From Pascua guehoae (lineage: Eukaryota; Basidiomycota; Tremellomycetes; Trichosporonales; Trichosporonaceae): DNA of 64,000 nucleotides. The notes under the pieces were generated by a model, which was not told where the DNA came from, did no database searches, and saw nothing but the letters and a program-made list of their open reading frames with translations. This document shows, one piece after another, positions 10,473-22,387 of this stretch; the first letter of the stretch is position 1; each line of letters begins with the position of its first letter. Where the stretch lies: NCBI GenBank assembly GCA_001600415.1, contig BCJX01000017.1, forward strand, positions 344,514-408,513, given 5' to 3'. Position numbers and translations under genes: made by a program.

Positions 10473-10864
10473 GGCCTGAAAGGAGGGTGGGGTGACGATG
10501 GAGGCGAGATTGTTTGTGGAGAGCAATGCTGCGATGAGGAGAAACAGGTGGAGATGAGCAGCAGTCGGCGTCGGCCTCGTCGGGGGTCGCCTACATGGAC
10601 GTGCCCCGGTAATTACGACCGGCTGCCTGGCCGGTGCTGGCCGAAACGAATCTAGAAGCACGTGGGAAAAGTCTCCCACGGTCTGCGATGCTCAAAAGAT
10701 TGTTGATGCCAACTTTATTGGCCACCCCGGCCACCTTCGAGTGAACGCGATTGAGGCGCGCGCGGTCCCCCACAACCTGCTGTCACCTGTTTTCCGCGTC
10801 TTGTCCTTCGTGTCGTGCTCGTCACTCTTCCACAAAAGCTCACCCCTCGCGCCCCACACACACC
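10473..10864. promoter_or_regulatory. Divergent PEX12/URA3 promoter region
   Basis: 392 bases separate the two start codons, so both promoters must overlap or abut here. I do not see an unambiguous TATA box. A purine-rich stretch lies on the PEX12 side (10470-10560). Confidence 0.5.
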
Positions 10865-11904
10865 ATGCCCCACCCGACGACGCTGAAGACGTACGGCGCC
10901 CGTGCGGCCGCGCACCCGAACCCCGCGGCGCGCAAGCTGCTCGAGACAATGGAGCGCAAGCAGACCAACCTCTGCGTCAGTGTCGACGAGACAAAGGCCG
11001 ACAAGATTCTCGAGATTGTCCGCAACGTCGGCCCCGCAGTCTGCATGGTCAAGGTGAGTTTGTGCTGACAATAGGGAAAAGATTGGAGTGTATTCTTTAT
11101 CGCTCGAGTCCGACCCCGTGACGACCCCGCTACGACCCCGCTACGACCATCGACGCTGACTGCAGACCCACATTGACATTGTCGAAGACTTCACGCCGGC
11201 CTTGGCAGAGGAGCTGCAGCGTCTCGCAAAGGAGCTCGACTTTGTCATCTTCGAAGACCGCAAGTTTGCCGACATTGGTGTGTGTTGAGACCAGCGTCTC
11301 GACGCTCGTGGTCGAGTTCATGGCTGCTCGTACTTCGAGACTTGGCTGGTGCAAAGTAGCAAAGTGCCGGAACTAACCCCCAGGCAACACGGTCAAGCAC
11401 CAGTACTCTGCTGGCGTGCACAAGATTGCGTCCTGGAGCGACATTACCAACGCGCACCCTCTCCCCGGTCCGGGCATCATCTCGGGCCTGGGCCAGGTCG
11501 GCAAGCCTCTCGGACGCGGTCTGCTCCTCCTCGCCGAGATGAGCAGTGCGGGCAACCTCGCGACGGGCGAGTACACGCGCACGGCGGTGCGCATGGCGCG
11601 CGACGCCGGGCGCGACTGGGTGATTGGTTTTATTGCCATGGGCCGCGTCGACGCCGACGGCGAGAGGACAGACGACGAGGACTTCCTCATCCTCACCCCC
11701 GGCGTCGGACTCGTGGCCAAGGGCGACGCACTCGGCCAGCAGTACCGCACCCCCCGTGAGGTCGTGTACGACTCGGGCTGCGATGTCATCATTGTCGGGC
11801 GCGGTATCTACGGCGTTCCCGAAGCCGCGGCGCAGCTTGCAGAGGCGGAAAAGTACCGCGCCGAGGGGTGGAAGGCGTACCAGGACCGCCTGACCAAGGC
11901 CTAG
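10865..11904 (+). CDS. URA3: Orotidine-5'-phosphate decarboxylase
   Basis: Last step of de novo UMP synthesis: OMP to UMP plus CO2, in the cytosol. Three exons: 10865-11053, 11166-11277 and 11384-11904; 273 aa, normal for fungal enzymes. Visible motifs include the substrate segment [14 protein letters not shown] (about residues 37-50), the catalytic region [17 protein letters not shown] with its Asp and Lys (about 92-108), the [17 protein letters not shown] region, LTPGVG, and VIIVGRGIY in the phosphate-binding C-terminus. The splices fall at phases that keep ADIGNTVK intact. It diverges from PEX12 and converges on UFD1 with 193 bases between the stops. This is the usual auxotrophic marker gene in fungi. 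Confidence 0.97.
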
Positions 11905-12097
11905 GTGGACAGTTGTACAATAGAATAGAGGTTGCACCGCCTCATGGGCTTGAGGATGGGATAGGATACACAATGCACGTGGTGGATAAACTCTCCCATA
12001 GCTGTAGTGTTGTTGTTACATGCATGTGCGCGACCGAGGCTGGTTGCGAATTGTGGTCTGGTCTACAGAGCTAATCCCCTCGACTGGATCCATGATT

Positions 12098-14001
12098 CTA
12101 GTCGGAATCAACATCAATAATGTCGTCGTCGTCATAGTCATAGTCCTCGCCAAACATGAAGTCGTCCTCGTCCAGCATCGTCGCGTCGATCACATCCTGT
12201 TCGTACGTCGCGGGCTGATTGGACGCGCGAGTGGCAGGCGCCGGAGTACGGACCGGTGAGCGTGCCGATGAGCCAGAGTGACCTCCCGCTGGCGATTCGG
12301 CTGGACGTTTGCGACCAGATAGGGTCTGTCCAGATCCCAGTGAGGCCCACGGATCCGGCTTCTCCTCCTTGACGGGTGAGGCGGCCTTGGTCGATGCTGC
12401 AGGGGCTGCGGACGACGACGCCTTGCCGTTTCGACGCAGCGAGTTGCCCTCGCCCTGGAACGCAGACTGCTCGTTCTCCTCGTTGTCGACCTCCTTCTTC
12501 TTTGGTGCCTTGGTTGGGTCGAATGGCACATACTTGTAACCGAAGAAGAACTTGCCAGCCGGGAGAACGAGCGGCGCTGGCACCTTGCGGTCCTCGGGAA
12601 GTGTGTCGGGGGTATAAACGCGGGGTGTGCTGGAGGGTCAGCTCAGGTTACCGCGCTGAAAACTCACGTATGGCGGTTGATTTTGCTCGCCGGGTCCACC
12701 TCCTCGATCTTCTTCGCCAGGCCCTTGCCGCGCACACGACGGCCACTGAGGCTCTGACCAACTCCAGTAAAGCTTTCCAACGGGCCATCGCCAGAGCCTG
12801 AGGTACGGATAGACATGGACGAGACGGGGCGAGAAGTATCAGCAGACGTCGTCTGCCCAACGTCAATCTTGAGCTTGTCGGCCATGGTGGGGATCGGTGC
12901 AGGTGCTGGCCTCGGCTTCTCCACGTAGCCAACAGGTGTCTCAAAGTCGACCTCGAGATCGGTGTCGATGATCGAAATACCCGGTCCCTCGGGCAGCGTC
13001 TCCATAATGAGGAACTCGAAGACCAACGAGTTGTACGTGATCTCGACAATGTCGCCTTTGGACAGCGCAGAGTAGGCACGCAGAGCCGACTCGAGACTGG
13101 GATTTGTCAGCATAGAGACTCTCGCTACACATTGATGGAACACTAGAGGATTGTCACCCGACACTCCTTCCTACTTCACCGCCTATGACCGGGGAGTCGT
13201 TCGGTACTTCCACATTCTCCCACAAGAAGGATGCACGGTATTTTCACTCACACAGCCTTGGCATCTGCAACCTCAAGGAAGTCGACAGACTGCGCCTGAA
13301 TCTTGACCCTCTTGCCCTTGGGAAGCACAGTACCCGTGAGGCGAACCGGGTCGCCCTCGTTGAGGTTGAGCGTCTTCATCATCTAATGTCAGACACACTC
13401 GAGCTTGTACATGACGCACCCAGGCAGGCAGGTGAACAACGCCCTCCTCGGCAATAAACTCGAGCACACCGGCGTGCGTGTTGAACTCGGTGGGGTTGCG
13501 AGGGTTGCGAAGTTGGAAGGTCCACGGTCCATCAATGTCCATCGACGCTGCATGTCAGCTTCATTTCAAACCACATAGCTGAACGTACTGAGCCTGGCGA
13601 GCGCCGAGGGCGGCATGATGACTACATTATCAGCGCCCATCCACGGGGATTCAGATTGCAGGACATACTCTTGCCACCGTACATCAGCTGGGGACGCTCG
13701 TGCCCATGGGGCATGGTGGCAACCGAGAACGCCTTGAAGTAGTCGTCATAGGCACTGATGTTGGTAAGCACGGCTCATCGGGATGGCACTCACGAAGGCC
13801 TGGTGACACGCCCCAAGTGTCCCGCGCGGTTTAAAAACTGGGACATGAAGCCGCCACCAGCTCCTCCGAACGCCGGGGGAGGGGGGAAGTCATCTGCTAT
13901 TGTCAGCACTGCCGGAGGAAGGCAAACAAAGTGGTGGTGAACGAGCTACGTAGCGATGGAGAGAAGCGATGCTTACCGTCGTCGTCGTACCCGTGGTTCA
14001 T
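12098..14001 (-). CDS. UFD1: Ubiquitin fusion degradation protein 1 (Cdc48 cofactor)
   Basis: Ufd1 with Npl4 recruits Cdc48/p97 to ubiquitinated substrates (ERAD, chromatin extraction). Eight exons: 14001-13977, 13893-13794, 13754-13669, 13621-13589, 13547-13420, 13382-13252, 13096-12668 and 12629-12098; 487 aa. The UT3-type double-psi-barrel domain runs from about residue 42 to 225 with KAFSVATMPHGHERPQLMYG, IIMPPSALARL, MDIDGPWTFQL, AEEGVVHLPAW and AVLESALRAYSALSKGD. The C-terminal half is low complexity, with repeated G-Q-(S/T)-L-S-G-R motifs (GVGQSLSGRR, SGQTLSGRK) that resemble the conserved Ufd1 binding segments, and ends in an Asp-rich tail. It is longer than the yeast protein (361 aa). 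Every splice keeps phase and a known motif, so the model is strong. Confidence 0.95.
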
Positions 14002-15296
14002 GGTTGGCAGGATGAGCTCGAGGTGTCAGAAACGTAGCGAGGGGTTGTGAGGAAGGTTGAAGAGAGATGTGGTAAAGTGAGTAACAAGATGCGCAGGACG
14101 CACTTGGACATGTAGGACATCAACGAACGCGCCAGCGGCGGCGATACGCCGTCACGTCACATTCACGTGGCATTCAGACATTATTGAACCCTCCACTCAA
14201 ACTCCTCGGAGCCCCACACTTTCAAACGTCATGGCCATGCTTGCTGGAGAGATGCTGCAGCCGAGTTGCTCCTCGCTGCTAGCAAAAGTACTCAGCCTCG
14301 TCATCCACTCTTTCCAAGGTATCTAGCGACCCGGACCGTTACTAAGCCACGGGAGTCTGTCGCTTTCACGCGCTTGACGTATAGGGTACCGGGTTAATGT
14401 CTTGTGCAGGCCACGAACGGCCAATGCCTGCACAGGGGCCCTTGGAGACGGGGCGCCGACCCAGGTGCCAGGTGCTGTGTTTGCGCAAAGATGCAGGTGC
14501 AACTCAAGTCTGGCAACGGTCATCATACATTCCAGGAACTTCGATTTGTGCATGGTCACAACAACTTGGATCAACTCCCGAGATACTCCAGCAATTGCAG
14601 GATGTATATGAAGCACCCCGCACCCAGTCTCCTCGACTGAACGCTCCTCTGATCTGTTACCAAGACCACATCTGCCACAGCTGGTCTTGTCTTGTCGATG
14701 TACCGTAAGAAGAGCGAGATATCAATGGGTAGGCACCTGCGACGTATACTTTTACCACTATCGCCGCATGCCACAGTTTCCGCCTCGTATTGAGGATGTC
14801 AACCTCCCTGACCTCTCCGCGACGTGATTGAATACTGCTGCACATTACATCCGTCCGCACACATACTGCAGTTGCTTGATCGGCCTTTGTTTGGTTTTGG
14901 GATTAACCTTGCCGTATCTTCCTTTCCTTTTTGCTTGTCGTGGCTTTTCGTCTTCCTCACCTTCCTTCGCACCCATTTCCTTCCCTCTGTTCATTCCTTC
15001 CTTTCCTTCCCTCGATCACCACCCAGCCCCCCCGCAGGCTGTAGAGCAGTACCTGACATAAATGAAGAGCCACCCTTGTCTACCATCTCGTTTGACGGTT
15101 CCTCATTCCCTCCATCTTCTCTCTTCTCCTTTATACTCTTCTCCATCCTTTATTCCCCGCTACAGGTCACTACTCTCACCCCCCCATATTCAACTTGGCT
15201 CGCTGCCTGCCACATTGCTCTCGACACTCCCCGGCCCTCGACGTCTGTCCTCCCCTATCCATTCCTCCTCACCTCACCACGGAGACGAGAGTCACC
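14002..15296. promoter_or_regulatory. Divergent promoter region, UFD1 and the RRM gene, with pyrimidine-rich leader
   Basis: 1.3 kb between two start codons. From about 14930 to 15290 the plus strand is strongly pyrimidine-rich (CCTTCC, CTCTTC), as in many fungal 5' leaders and core promoters, which fits the transcription start of the RRM gene. No coding exon is supported. Confidence 0.5.
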
Positions 15297-17019
15297 ATGA
15301 TGCCTTCCACCCTTGAGTCAGACCTTCACGAGGTCCGCATCTACGGCCTCAACAAGAGCAGTACGTGGTGGCAGGGTGCATCGGTTCAGTGCTCACCACA
15401 CAGTCACTACGGACACTCTGGGCGAGTTCCTCGGCAAGACTGGTGAGTACCTTCCTCCTCCGACTCAATCATCCGTACATTGGCTGATCGCAGCCGTCGT
15501 CCGTGGCATTCTTCTCCACCCACAGTCAAAGGGGACGTTCCAGTGGGCGCAGGTGTGGGTGGGATCCGAGTTTGAAGTCGTCAACCTTTTGGAGCTCCGC
15601 GAATCGCTCGCCAAAAATGGCATGTGAGTACATGAGTACTCTTGGTACCGTGGAACCCGTCGATCCTGACGGTAGAACCATCTCACGCGTCGGTCCGGCG
15701 CGCGGGACACCGATCACCTCCGTCGTGACTCCCCCACAGACGGCCTGGGACCTCATGTCACATCTCCCCACTCCCAAGTCGGCGCCGGCGCGCACGCAAG
15801 CTTCGCCGGCGTTTGGTCTCTCGTCGTTCCACAACTCGCTCTTCTCTCGTCCGGAATCGGGATCATCCCTTCCCCGCAATCTCTATGTCCTCAACCTTCC
15901 TCTCGATCTCACGCAGTACGTCCCGGGAACTGCATACCGCTCACGCCCAGGGCCGAGTTCAAGGACCTCTTCCTTCCTTGCGGGACTGTGGAACACTCGA
16001 CGCTCCTGTCCCAGCTCGATGGGATCGGTCGCCGCCGGTGAGATAGCATGAAGACACTCGCTGATACAAGTGGCTTCGTGCTCATGGCAACCCATCGCGA
16101 GGCTGCCGAGGTCATGCACCAGATGCATGGCAAGTGGATCGAGTAAGCTGGCATTGTCTTCCCGGATAGCTTACACAACAGCGGCTTTAAGCTTGACGTG
16201 TCCTGGGCCCTTGTTCAGCGCGAAGCCAAGAGCATGGTCACTGGTGAGCACAGTTCACGATCCCCGCTGACTGCAGTTTCAGAGTCGCTCCCCAACCGTG
16301 TGGTGCACCCGCCCGTCGTCTCGACCCGCCGCGACTCGACGCCCGATTGCGCCGCGACGTCGTCGCCTGGTTGCGCGGTGATTGTGGAGAACCTTGTGAG
16401 CTGTCGGGAAGCGGGATCCAGCTGACAGCAGGACCCGTTCCTGTTCCCCAACACGGACACTATCCACACGCTTTTCCGCAACTACGGCCCGATCCACCGT
16501 GTCGTCAAGCTGTCCGACGCGCCCCTCACCGTGGCCATCCACTTTGAGCACCCGATCTCGGCGCTCGCGCTCACCAATTCCAACGGCCTCCAGCTCGGCC
16601 ACCGACCGCTTTCCACTCGCCCCATCGATGTCCACTCTGTGACCAACTCGGCAGCCAACAACTCGGCGCAACAGCCGTCCAACTTTGACCCGTTCTCGGA
16701 CACTGCGCCGACGAGCTGGCTCGACAACCTCCTCCGCAACCCTGCGGGCTCCCAGGTCGTGTCGGCGCTGTCGACCCCGCCCAGCGGCGCGTCTGGTGCA
16801 CGCCTCAACGCCGAGTCGCGCCCGTTTGTCCCTGGCGTCAAGATTATGTCGAGTGGCAGCCCTTTCCTCACGCCCAACTTTAAGGCGGCTGCTTCTACCT
16901 CGGTGTCCGTGTCGGCGGCGTCGAGCACCGGGGCTAGTCCTGCGTCGCACCTCGGTGACACTTCGCCGAGCAAGTCTGACATGTCGCACACGAGCGACAA
17001 GGCAGAGGACAAGCAGTAG
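15297..17019 (+). CDS. RNA-binding protein with three RRM domains
   Basis: Nine exons: 15297-15360, 15404-15442, 15494-15623, 15676-15915, 15951-16037, 16071-16142, 16182-16243, 16277-16395 and 16432-17019; 466 aa. RRM1 (about residues 11-77) contains VRIYGLNKSITTDTLGEFL and FQWAQVWVG. RRM2 (about 140-230) begins RNLYVLNLPLDLTQ and includes GFVLMATHREAAEVM. RRM3 (about 262-328) begins CAVIVENL and includes FRNYGPIHRVVKLSD and VAIHFEHPISALAL. The C-terminus is Ser/Thr-rich and probably disordered. The layout resembles fungal post-transcriptional regulators such as Mei2/Nrd1-like proteins, but I cannot name an orthologue. The exon 4 acceptor lies only five bases after its branch-like CTGAC, so that junction is the weakest. 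Confidence 0.82.
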
Positions 17020-17360
17020 ATAGGAGGTGGGTGATGACCGCTTACGACTCTGACGACCCCAGTATCGCCGCCCAACGGCAGCCATCGCCGACGAAACATC
17101 TTCTTGGCGGACACTCACGCTCGCCGCACCTCAAGCCCCTCACCCGTCTCCTAAACCTCCTCCACACACCATTACGCCATACGCCATGCCGCATGCCCGC
17201 CCGTTGTTTGTAGCGATCCCAGCTTTCCTCTTTGGCGTCTCACGATACGTACATTTACTTTACCCGTGCCTCTGCGCATTCCTGTGCATGACTGCAGAGC
17301 CCTATGCATCGTATGTGGTCTATCGTACAGCGGACAGTGAGGGGGAGACGAGACGAATAA
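17020..17360. other. Intergenic, convergent 3' regions
   Basis: 340 bases between the stops of the RRM gene and the nucleoporin gene. No gene seen. Confidence 0.5.
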
Positions 17361-18621
17361 CTAGCGGCCGAACTGACGTGTCAGCGGTTGGCAAGACAAG
17401 AATTAACTCACAATAAACTCGGCTGCGCGCGACAAGACACCCGACGACTGGTTGCCCTGCTCGTCCCACGCATAGTCTGCAGTGACGATTGGCGCCTTGG
17501 GTTTTGGCTTGAGAATGTTTGTGCTCTGAATCGTCATCGGCGTCCCGACACCGCCGAGGGTGGTTGGCGACGTCGGCGTAGTGGGTCCCACGCCGTTGAC
17601 GAGGGTGAGCCCCTGTGTGCTCCCCGGTCCTGCGACCTTGAAGCCGAGCATCCAGCGCCCCGACACAATCTCTCCGTGCCGACGGAGCGCGTGCGATGCC
17701 GCGACTGGCGTCGCATACGTCACAATCCACCAGTTGCTCCCGTCCGGCCCGGGCTCGTACGACGCGACGGGCCCAATGGCCTCGAGGTAGGGACGCAGGG
17801 CGGCGAGGTATTCTGCGGGCGGGCCAAAGACGTGCAGTGCCGTCGTATCCGACGCGGGCTCGAGCGAGGGTGGCGTCGCGAGCGTGGTCGTGGGCGCGGC
17901 GGGCTCGGCGTCGACGCGTTCGGGGGCAGAGTCGTGCAGCGACGAGGTGGGGATCATGTCCTCGTCCATTGGCACGGGGCGGGTGCGGATGTTGCGCGGG
18001 GATGAGGCGCTGCTGTTAGCCGTGGACGGGAGCGTGGGCGTGGGCGTGGGTGCAGACGTGAGCAGGTCAGTGAGGGTGTCGTGAATGCCAATGCCCATGA
18101 CGCGCATTGGAGCTTGGGCAAAGTCCAAATCACCGCATACCACACCATCACACGCCACACATCACACGAGCCGGTGCACACAACATACCTCTCATTGAGC
18201 GAAGTGGAGAATCGGGCCGTGGGTGACCGCTTCGGCGCAGGCGGCGACGCAACGCTGTTGGGAGATGTCCCCTGTGCGAGTCAGTAATGATCCCAGCGAG
18301 CGCCCAAACTGCCCAAACCACCAAACTCCCGGACCACCACACAACCGCCTACCCGCCACACCCATCCAAACATGAGAATGGACCCGCCCCCGCACCCGCA
18401 CGCCACGCCTCGTGCAAAATCCCAAAACTCACAAGCGGAAGCTGCCTCGCAGGCGACGAAACAAAGCTCGGGAGGAATTTGGGCGCATCGCCCGCCCCCG
18501 GGTCGGGGTCATCGCTCACAAAGCGCGCGCGCGTCGACGTCGACCCGGCGCGGGCGGGGCTGTAGAAGGCCGACGCCGAGCGCCCGGGCGTCTGCTGCGG
18601 CTGCGTCCACCAGTCGGACAT
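17361..18621 (-). CDS. NUP53: Nucleoporin of the Nup53/Nup35 family (MPPN/RRM domain)
   Basis: Inner-ring nuclear pore protein that links Nup155/Nup170 to the membrane. Four exons: 18621-18433, 18271-18189, 18012-17412 and 17372-17361; 294 aa. The N-terminus begins MSDWWTQPQQTPGRSASAFY, typical of the family. The MPPN (RRM-like) domain at about residues 148-222 reads TTALHVFGPPAEYLAALRPY, then GSNWWIVTYATPVAASHAL and GRWMLGFKVAG. The C-terminus carries the family's short amphipathic membrane-binding end, here AAEFIFGR, created by a 39-nt intron (17373-17411) and a 12-nt final exon. Without that splice the protein would end EFIVS. The acceptor of exon 3 (GGCTAACAG) is a judgement call based on phase. 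Confidence 0.85.
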
Positions 18622-19327
18622 GGTGTGGGGTTGGAGGGGGGAGGGGCGGGGTGCGCGGTGGGGGCGAGGTGGGGTTGGTGTGCTGGACAATGTTGACTTT
18701 GGGTGTTGGCGATGGATGGTGGCCAACTCGGTCTGGCCATGGAGTGTTGGGTGCAGGTCAGCGGTGATAAGCATAATAAAAGAAGCAACCGGTGTGATGG
18801 AGGTGGGATGGGGGTGAAATTGACTCGTCATTGGTCGCGTGGGAATCGCATGGAAATGACGCGTTTTTTTATTTTGTTATGCTGCTTGTCACCAGATCAC
18901 ATGATCCCATTTACATCAGCAGGCAGGGATATTCGGCTGTTCTGGATCCCGTACACAAAAGGACACTATACAGTAGAAGGGAGGGCGTCATGCGGAGCAC
19001 CAGGGTCGGAGAGAGAGAGAGAGAGAGACCGTCCAAAGTACGGTAGTCTGGGTCCTGAACTCGCAACTTGCCTCCCACATGAACAGCTCGTCGTCGTCGT
19101 CTCCTCATCAGTGATCGCTAATACACCTGCTTCAACAGCCGGTATACGACTCGACACAAACTCTCACCCCGATACCCCGCGACTCGTCGACAGCCGACAC
19201 CCCACCGACGCCCACAGGCCCGTCTCCACAGTGCGCACAGCGCCACGGAACGCTTTCTCATTGCCCGCACCAACTTATTTCCGTTCCTCCCGCGCCACCG
19301 GCGCTACAACCCGAAGTGACGACAACA
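18622..19327. promoter_or_regulatory. Divergent promoter region, NUP53 and F-box gene
   Basis: 706 bases between the two start codons. A GA dinucleotide run sits at 19013-19029 and pyrimidine/ACC-rich sequence leads into the ATG at 19328. No gene seen. Confidence 0.45.
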
Positions 19328-21827
19328 ATGCCCCGCCTCGAGGACCTGCCGCGCGAGGTCATCCGCGCGATCGCGCTTGCCGTCTATGACCCCATGGAGT
19401 TGACGCAGCAGGACAGGTTGAGTGAGTCCAAGTTTTCGAGCGCGAGCTAGACGCGGTATGCGCGCGTGCGTGCCGCCCACGCAAAAGTTGGCGAGGTGCC
19501 GGTCCTCCTGCAGTAGGCGCCCACTCTGTGCTCGTCTCGGAAAGTCAGCTAGGCGGCGTGCAGATAATAGCGGCACTGGTCGTCTTGACCTCTTCACCAA
19601 CTCCTCACTTGACCTCGCATCCACACACTCCCCGAAGCCAGACAGACCGAGACTAACCACCCAGCATGGGGCATCTTCTCCACGGTCGACATGCACCCCG
19701 CGCGCCAAGTCGCGCTCACGACGCTCGTGTCCCTCGGCCAGACGTGCCGGCGCGTACGCAGCGAGGTCCGCATCCTCCTCTTCCGCTGCATCCGCATCCT
19801 CACCGTCGCGCAGGCCGAAGAGGTCATTACGGCAGACTGGGCGCCGTATGTTCGGTGAGTTGCTCCGACGGCGGCGGGGGGGGCTTGCGGTACGCGAATC
19901 AGATGCTCGTTTTGGGGCGGAGAAGCTTGGGCAGCTGGGACGGCGAACAGGCCGGTGTCTTGCCGCGGAGGCCGCGGCCTGCTGTGTGAGGAGCTGCCAG
20001 GCGAGAGCCTGTGGCAGGTGGTAGACGTTGGCGGCGCAGTGACTCGCGCGCGGGGGCGTGGTTGAGCCGAGACTGGTGGTGGAGATTCCCCCGAATGAGT
20101 GAGACAAGTCGCTCGGCGCGGTCGTCGGAGGGCACAGTGGCTGCGCGCCGTGTGTACCTGGTCGCGTCCGGCGGCGTCATCTGCGTCCACTTGCGCGCCA
20201 GCTCTTGCTCAACGTGCATGCGGTGGCCTGTACCCATCCATGAGCGCGCCATTCCTATACTTGCCAGCCTGCGTAAAGCTCGATGCATGCCCGGGGGCTG
20301 ACGCCAGTTCACTCATCGTCGACTTGTCAATGTTTGACCCCGATGAGACGGTGCGCTCGTTCTGGAGCGAGTCTGCGCTCTTAATCCGGGCCATCAATGC
20401 GCTCCCGTGTTTGGAACACCTGTGCTTCTTTGCCGACGCCAGCGACGACACGACGCTGGCGTTACTCTTCACCGCGCTCGTCCCGCGCGACCTCTCGTTG
20501 GACGGAGACCCCGAGCGTGCCGCTGAGCCGCGCCGGAAGCGGCGCCGGATCGAGAGTGACGACGATTTGGCTCTGCGGTACCACCACACAGCGGAAGACG
20601 ACACGGACGTTGGCGACGAGACGCGCCCGCGGCACACGGTGCCCCTGGCCGCGCGCCTCCGGTCGTTTGGGTGGCGGCAGCGCGCCGCGCCGCCCGCAGA
20701 GTTGCGCCACTTTTCGCAGACGTCGACGTTTGCATCCACCCTCCATCTCCTCCGGCACGCGCACAACCTGTCCTTTCTCATTCTCGACGCCGACGTCGAC
20801 GAGATGGTCGCCGACGATGTTATCCACGCGCTCCGCGAACTCGCACCGCGCAAGTCGCCCGCGTCCCACCTCAGTCTCATGCTCTGCGGCCGTATCGCCG
20901 GCTGGGACGGGCTCCTACCCGTCCTCGCAGAGACGTTTGGGGACATTAAAGAGCTTTTTATCGACCGTCCGCTCAAGAAGAATGTCAGGGCGAATGCTGA
21001 CGCCGACGAGTTTGTGAGTTGCGCCGCTGGTGTTTGTGCCGGTGGTGTTTGTGCAGCAGGTATTTGTGCCGTGCTTTTGCATTTTTGCCCTTGGGCTGCT
21101 ACCTCATCCTTCCTGCCGAAGTGCTCCGTCTGTGCGCTCCGCCACCTGATCGAGCCCCTCCCTGGCCCCTCCCCGAGCCCCTCCCTGGCCCCTCCCCGAG
21201 CCCCTCCCCGCGGGCTAGACTCCCCCGCAGGCCGCTTCGGCACTGTCCCTTTCAAGCTGACCCCAGTGTGCGCGCCTCGAACCCCTCGCCGCCCTCCCAC
21301 ACCTCCAACTCATCCAGGTCGGCTCGTACACATTTACGATCCCCGTCCAGCGCGAAATCGTCCGGCGGCTAGCGTACCTTATGCCAGGTCTTCTCGCCGT
21401 CGGTCTCTTAGGTCAGCAGGGCGACACGACATGGTGGGGCACGTGGCGCCGAGCCCCCCAGTCCCAGCCGCAGCGACCCCTCTCCCACGCCACCTCGGGC
21501 ACGCTCGTAAGCTCAATCACGAGTCTGTACTCGACGACCCTCTCGGCCATCGACGCCAGCAGGGTCGGCGCGGGCGCCCTCGTCCCCACGACCGCGGGGC
21601 CGGGCGAACCCCGCATCGCGCCCCTAGGCGACGGACACCTCTTCCTCCTCGAGGACGGCGAGGATGTGCCCGCCGACGCGGGCGTGGGGCTCCCCCTCTC
21701 CCTCGTCGACGAGATTGTGCGCTCACGCCGCTCGTCGGGGGTATGGGGCGACGACACGCGCAGCCGACGCAGCTCGATTGGGGATTTGGGCGATGAGAGA
21801 CTCAGGCTCGTGGCGGCTGCAAAGTAG
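19328..21827 (+). CDS. F-box-like domain protein
   Basis: Predicted adaptor of an SCF-type ubiquitin ligase, by domain analogy. Four exons: 19328-19421, 19665-19854, 20308-21013 and 21267-21827; 516 aa. The N-terminal F-box-like helices read LEDLPREVIRAIALAVYD, then QVALTTLVSLGQTCRRVRSE and LLFRCIRILTV, the common fungal arrangement. APYVR followed by SLIVDLSMFDP then starts a leucine-rich region with weak LRR-like spacing (INALPCLEHLCFF, ATLHLLRHAHNLSFLIL-type segments, LAALPHLQLIQVG). A basic patch (EPRRKRRRIESD) near residue 160 could be a nuclear localisation signal. Intron 2 is 453 bases, much longer than most here; intron 3 (21014-21266) holds a C-rich repeat. The target is unknown. Confidence 0.72.
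21156..21211 (+). repeat. C-rich tandem repeat inside an intron of the F-box gene
   Basis: Two to three copies of a unit of about 24 bases containing CCCTCCCTGGCCCCTCCCCG, within intron 3. Confidence 0.6.
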
Positions 21828-22387
21828 GGCGGGGGGCGGGTGGGGAACAGGGGTGCCGGGAACGGGGGTGCGGGGGGATGCGGGGGATGTGTGGGGATGC
21901 GGGGGATGGGGTCTTGATACGTTCAGAAACTACAGAGGCGGTCGAGTCGAGTGTCCAGAGAATACTTTCTACTTTGGTGACTAACTCTTGGCGGGCGGGT
22001 GGTGACTGGTGACGTCGTCTGATGTCGTGAATAATGTCGGGTCTTTGGAACTAGTGTATGCATCAGCTCTGACAATGACAAGACGACTCTGGGATGACTC
22101 TGGGAAGGCAGACTGGGCTGTGTTAATGAGTACAGGCTGGTGGGTATGGGCCGCCGCCTGATGACGATTGCACCGTACACGACACAGGGTTGGACATCGA
22201 GGTCACCAACACCCAAGACAGACAAGACAGACAAGCCTCGATATGCATGCTTCTCATGCACGGACCTCTGATCACCACGACGCCTGTGTCTACGCACCGC
22301 CTCGCATCAAACACTGTCGCGTCCCTCGACCTAGACAAAAAGGAGCCATTCTCTCACTGTACCTCTTCTTCTCCACCACCATTCATC
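21828..22387. other. Intergenic region upstream of the AN1/APH gene
   Basis: 560 bases. G-rich repeats of the type gcgggggatg lie at 21840-21910, just after the F-box stop. The remainder is presumably the promoter of the next gene. No further gene seen. Confidence 0.5.

Noticed and set aside
20099..20307. N-terminal extension of the large F-box-gene ORF
   Set aside because: The frame is open but has no F-box character. Splicing from 19854 to 20308 gives the expected YVR/SLIVDLSMFDP junction in phase, so this part is intron.
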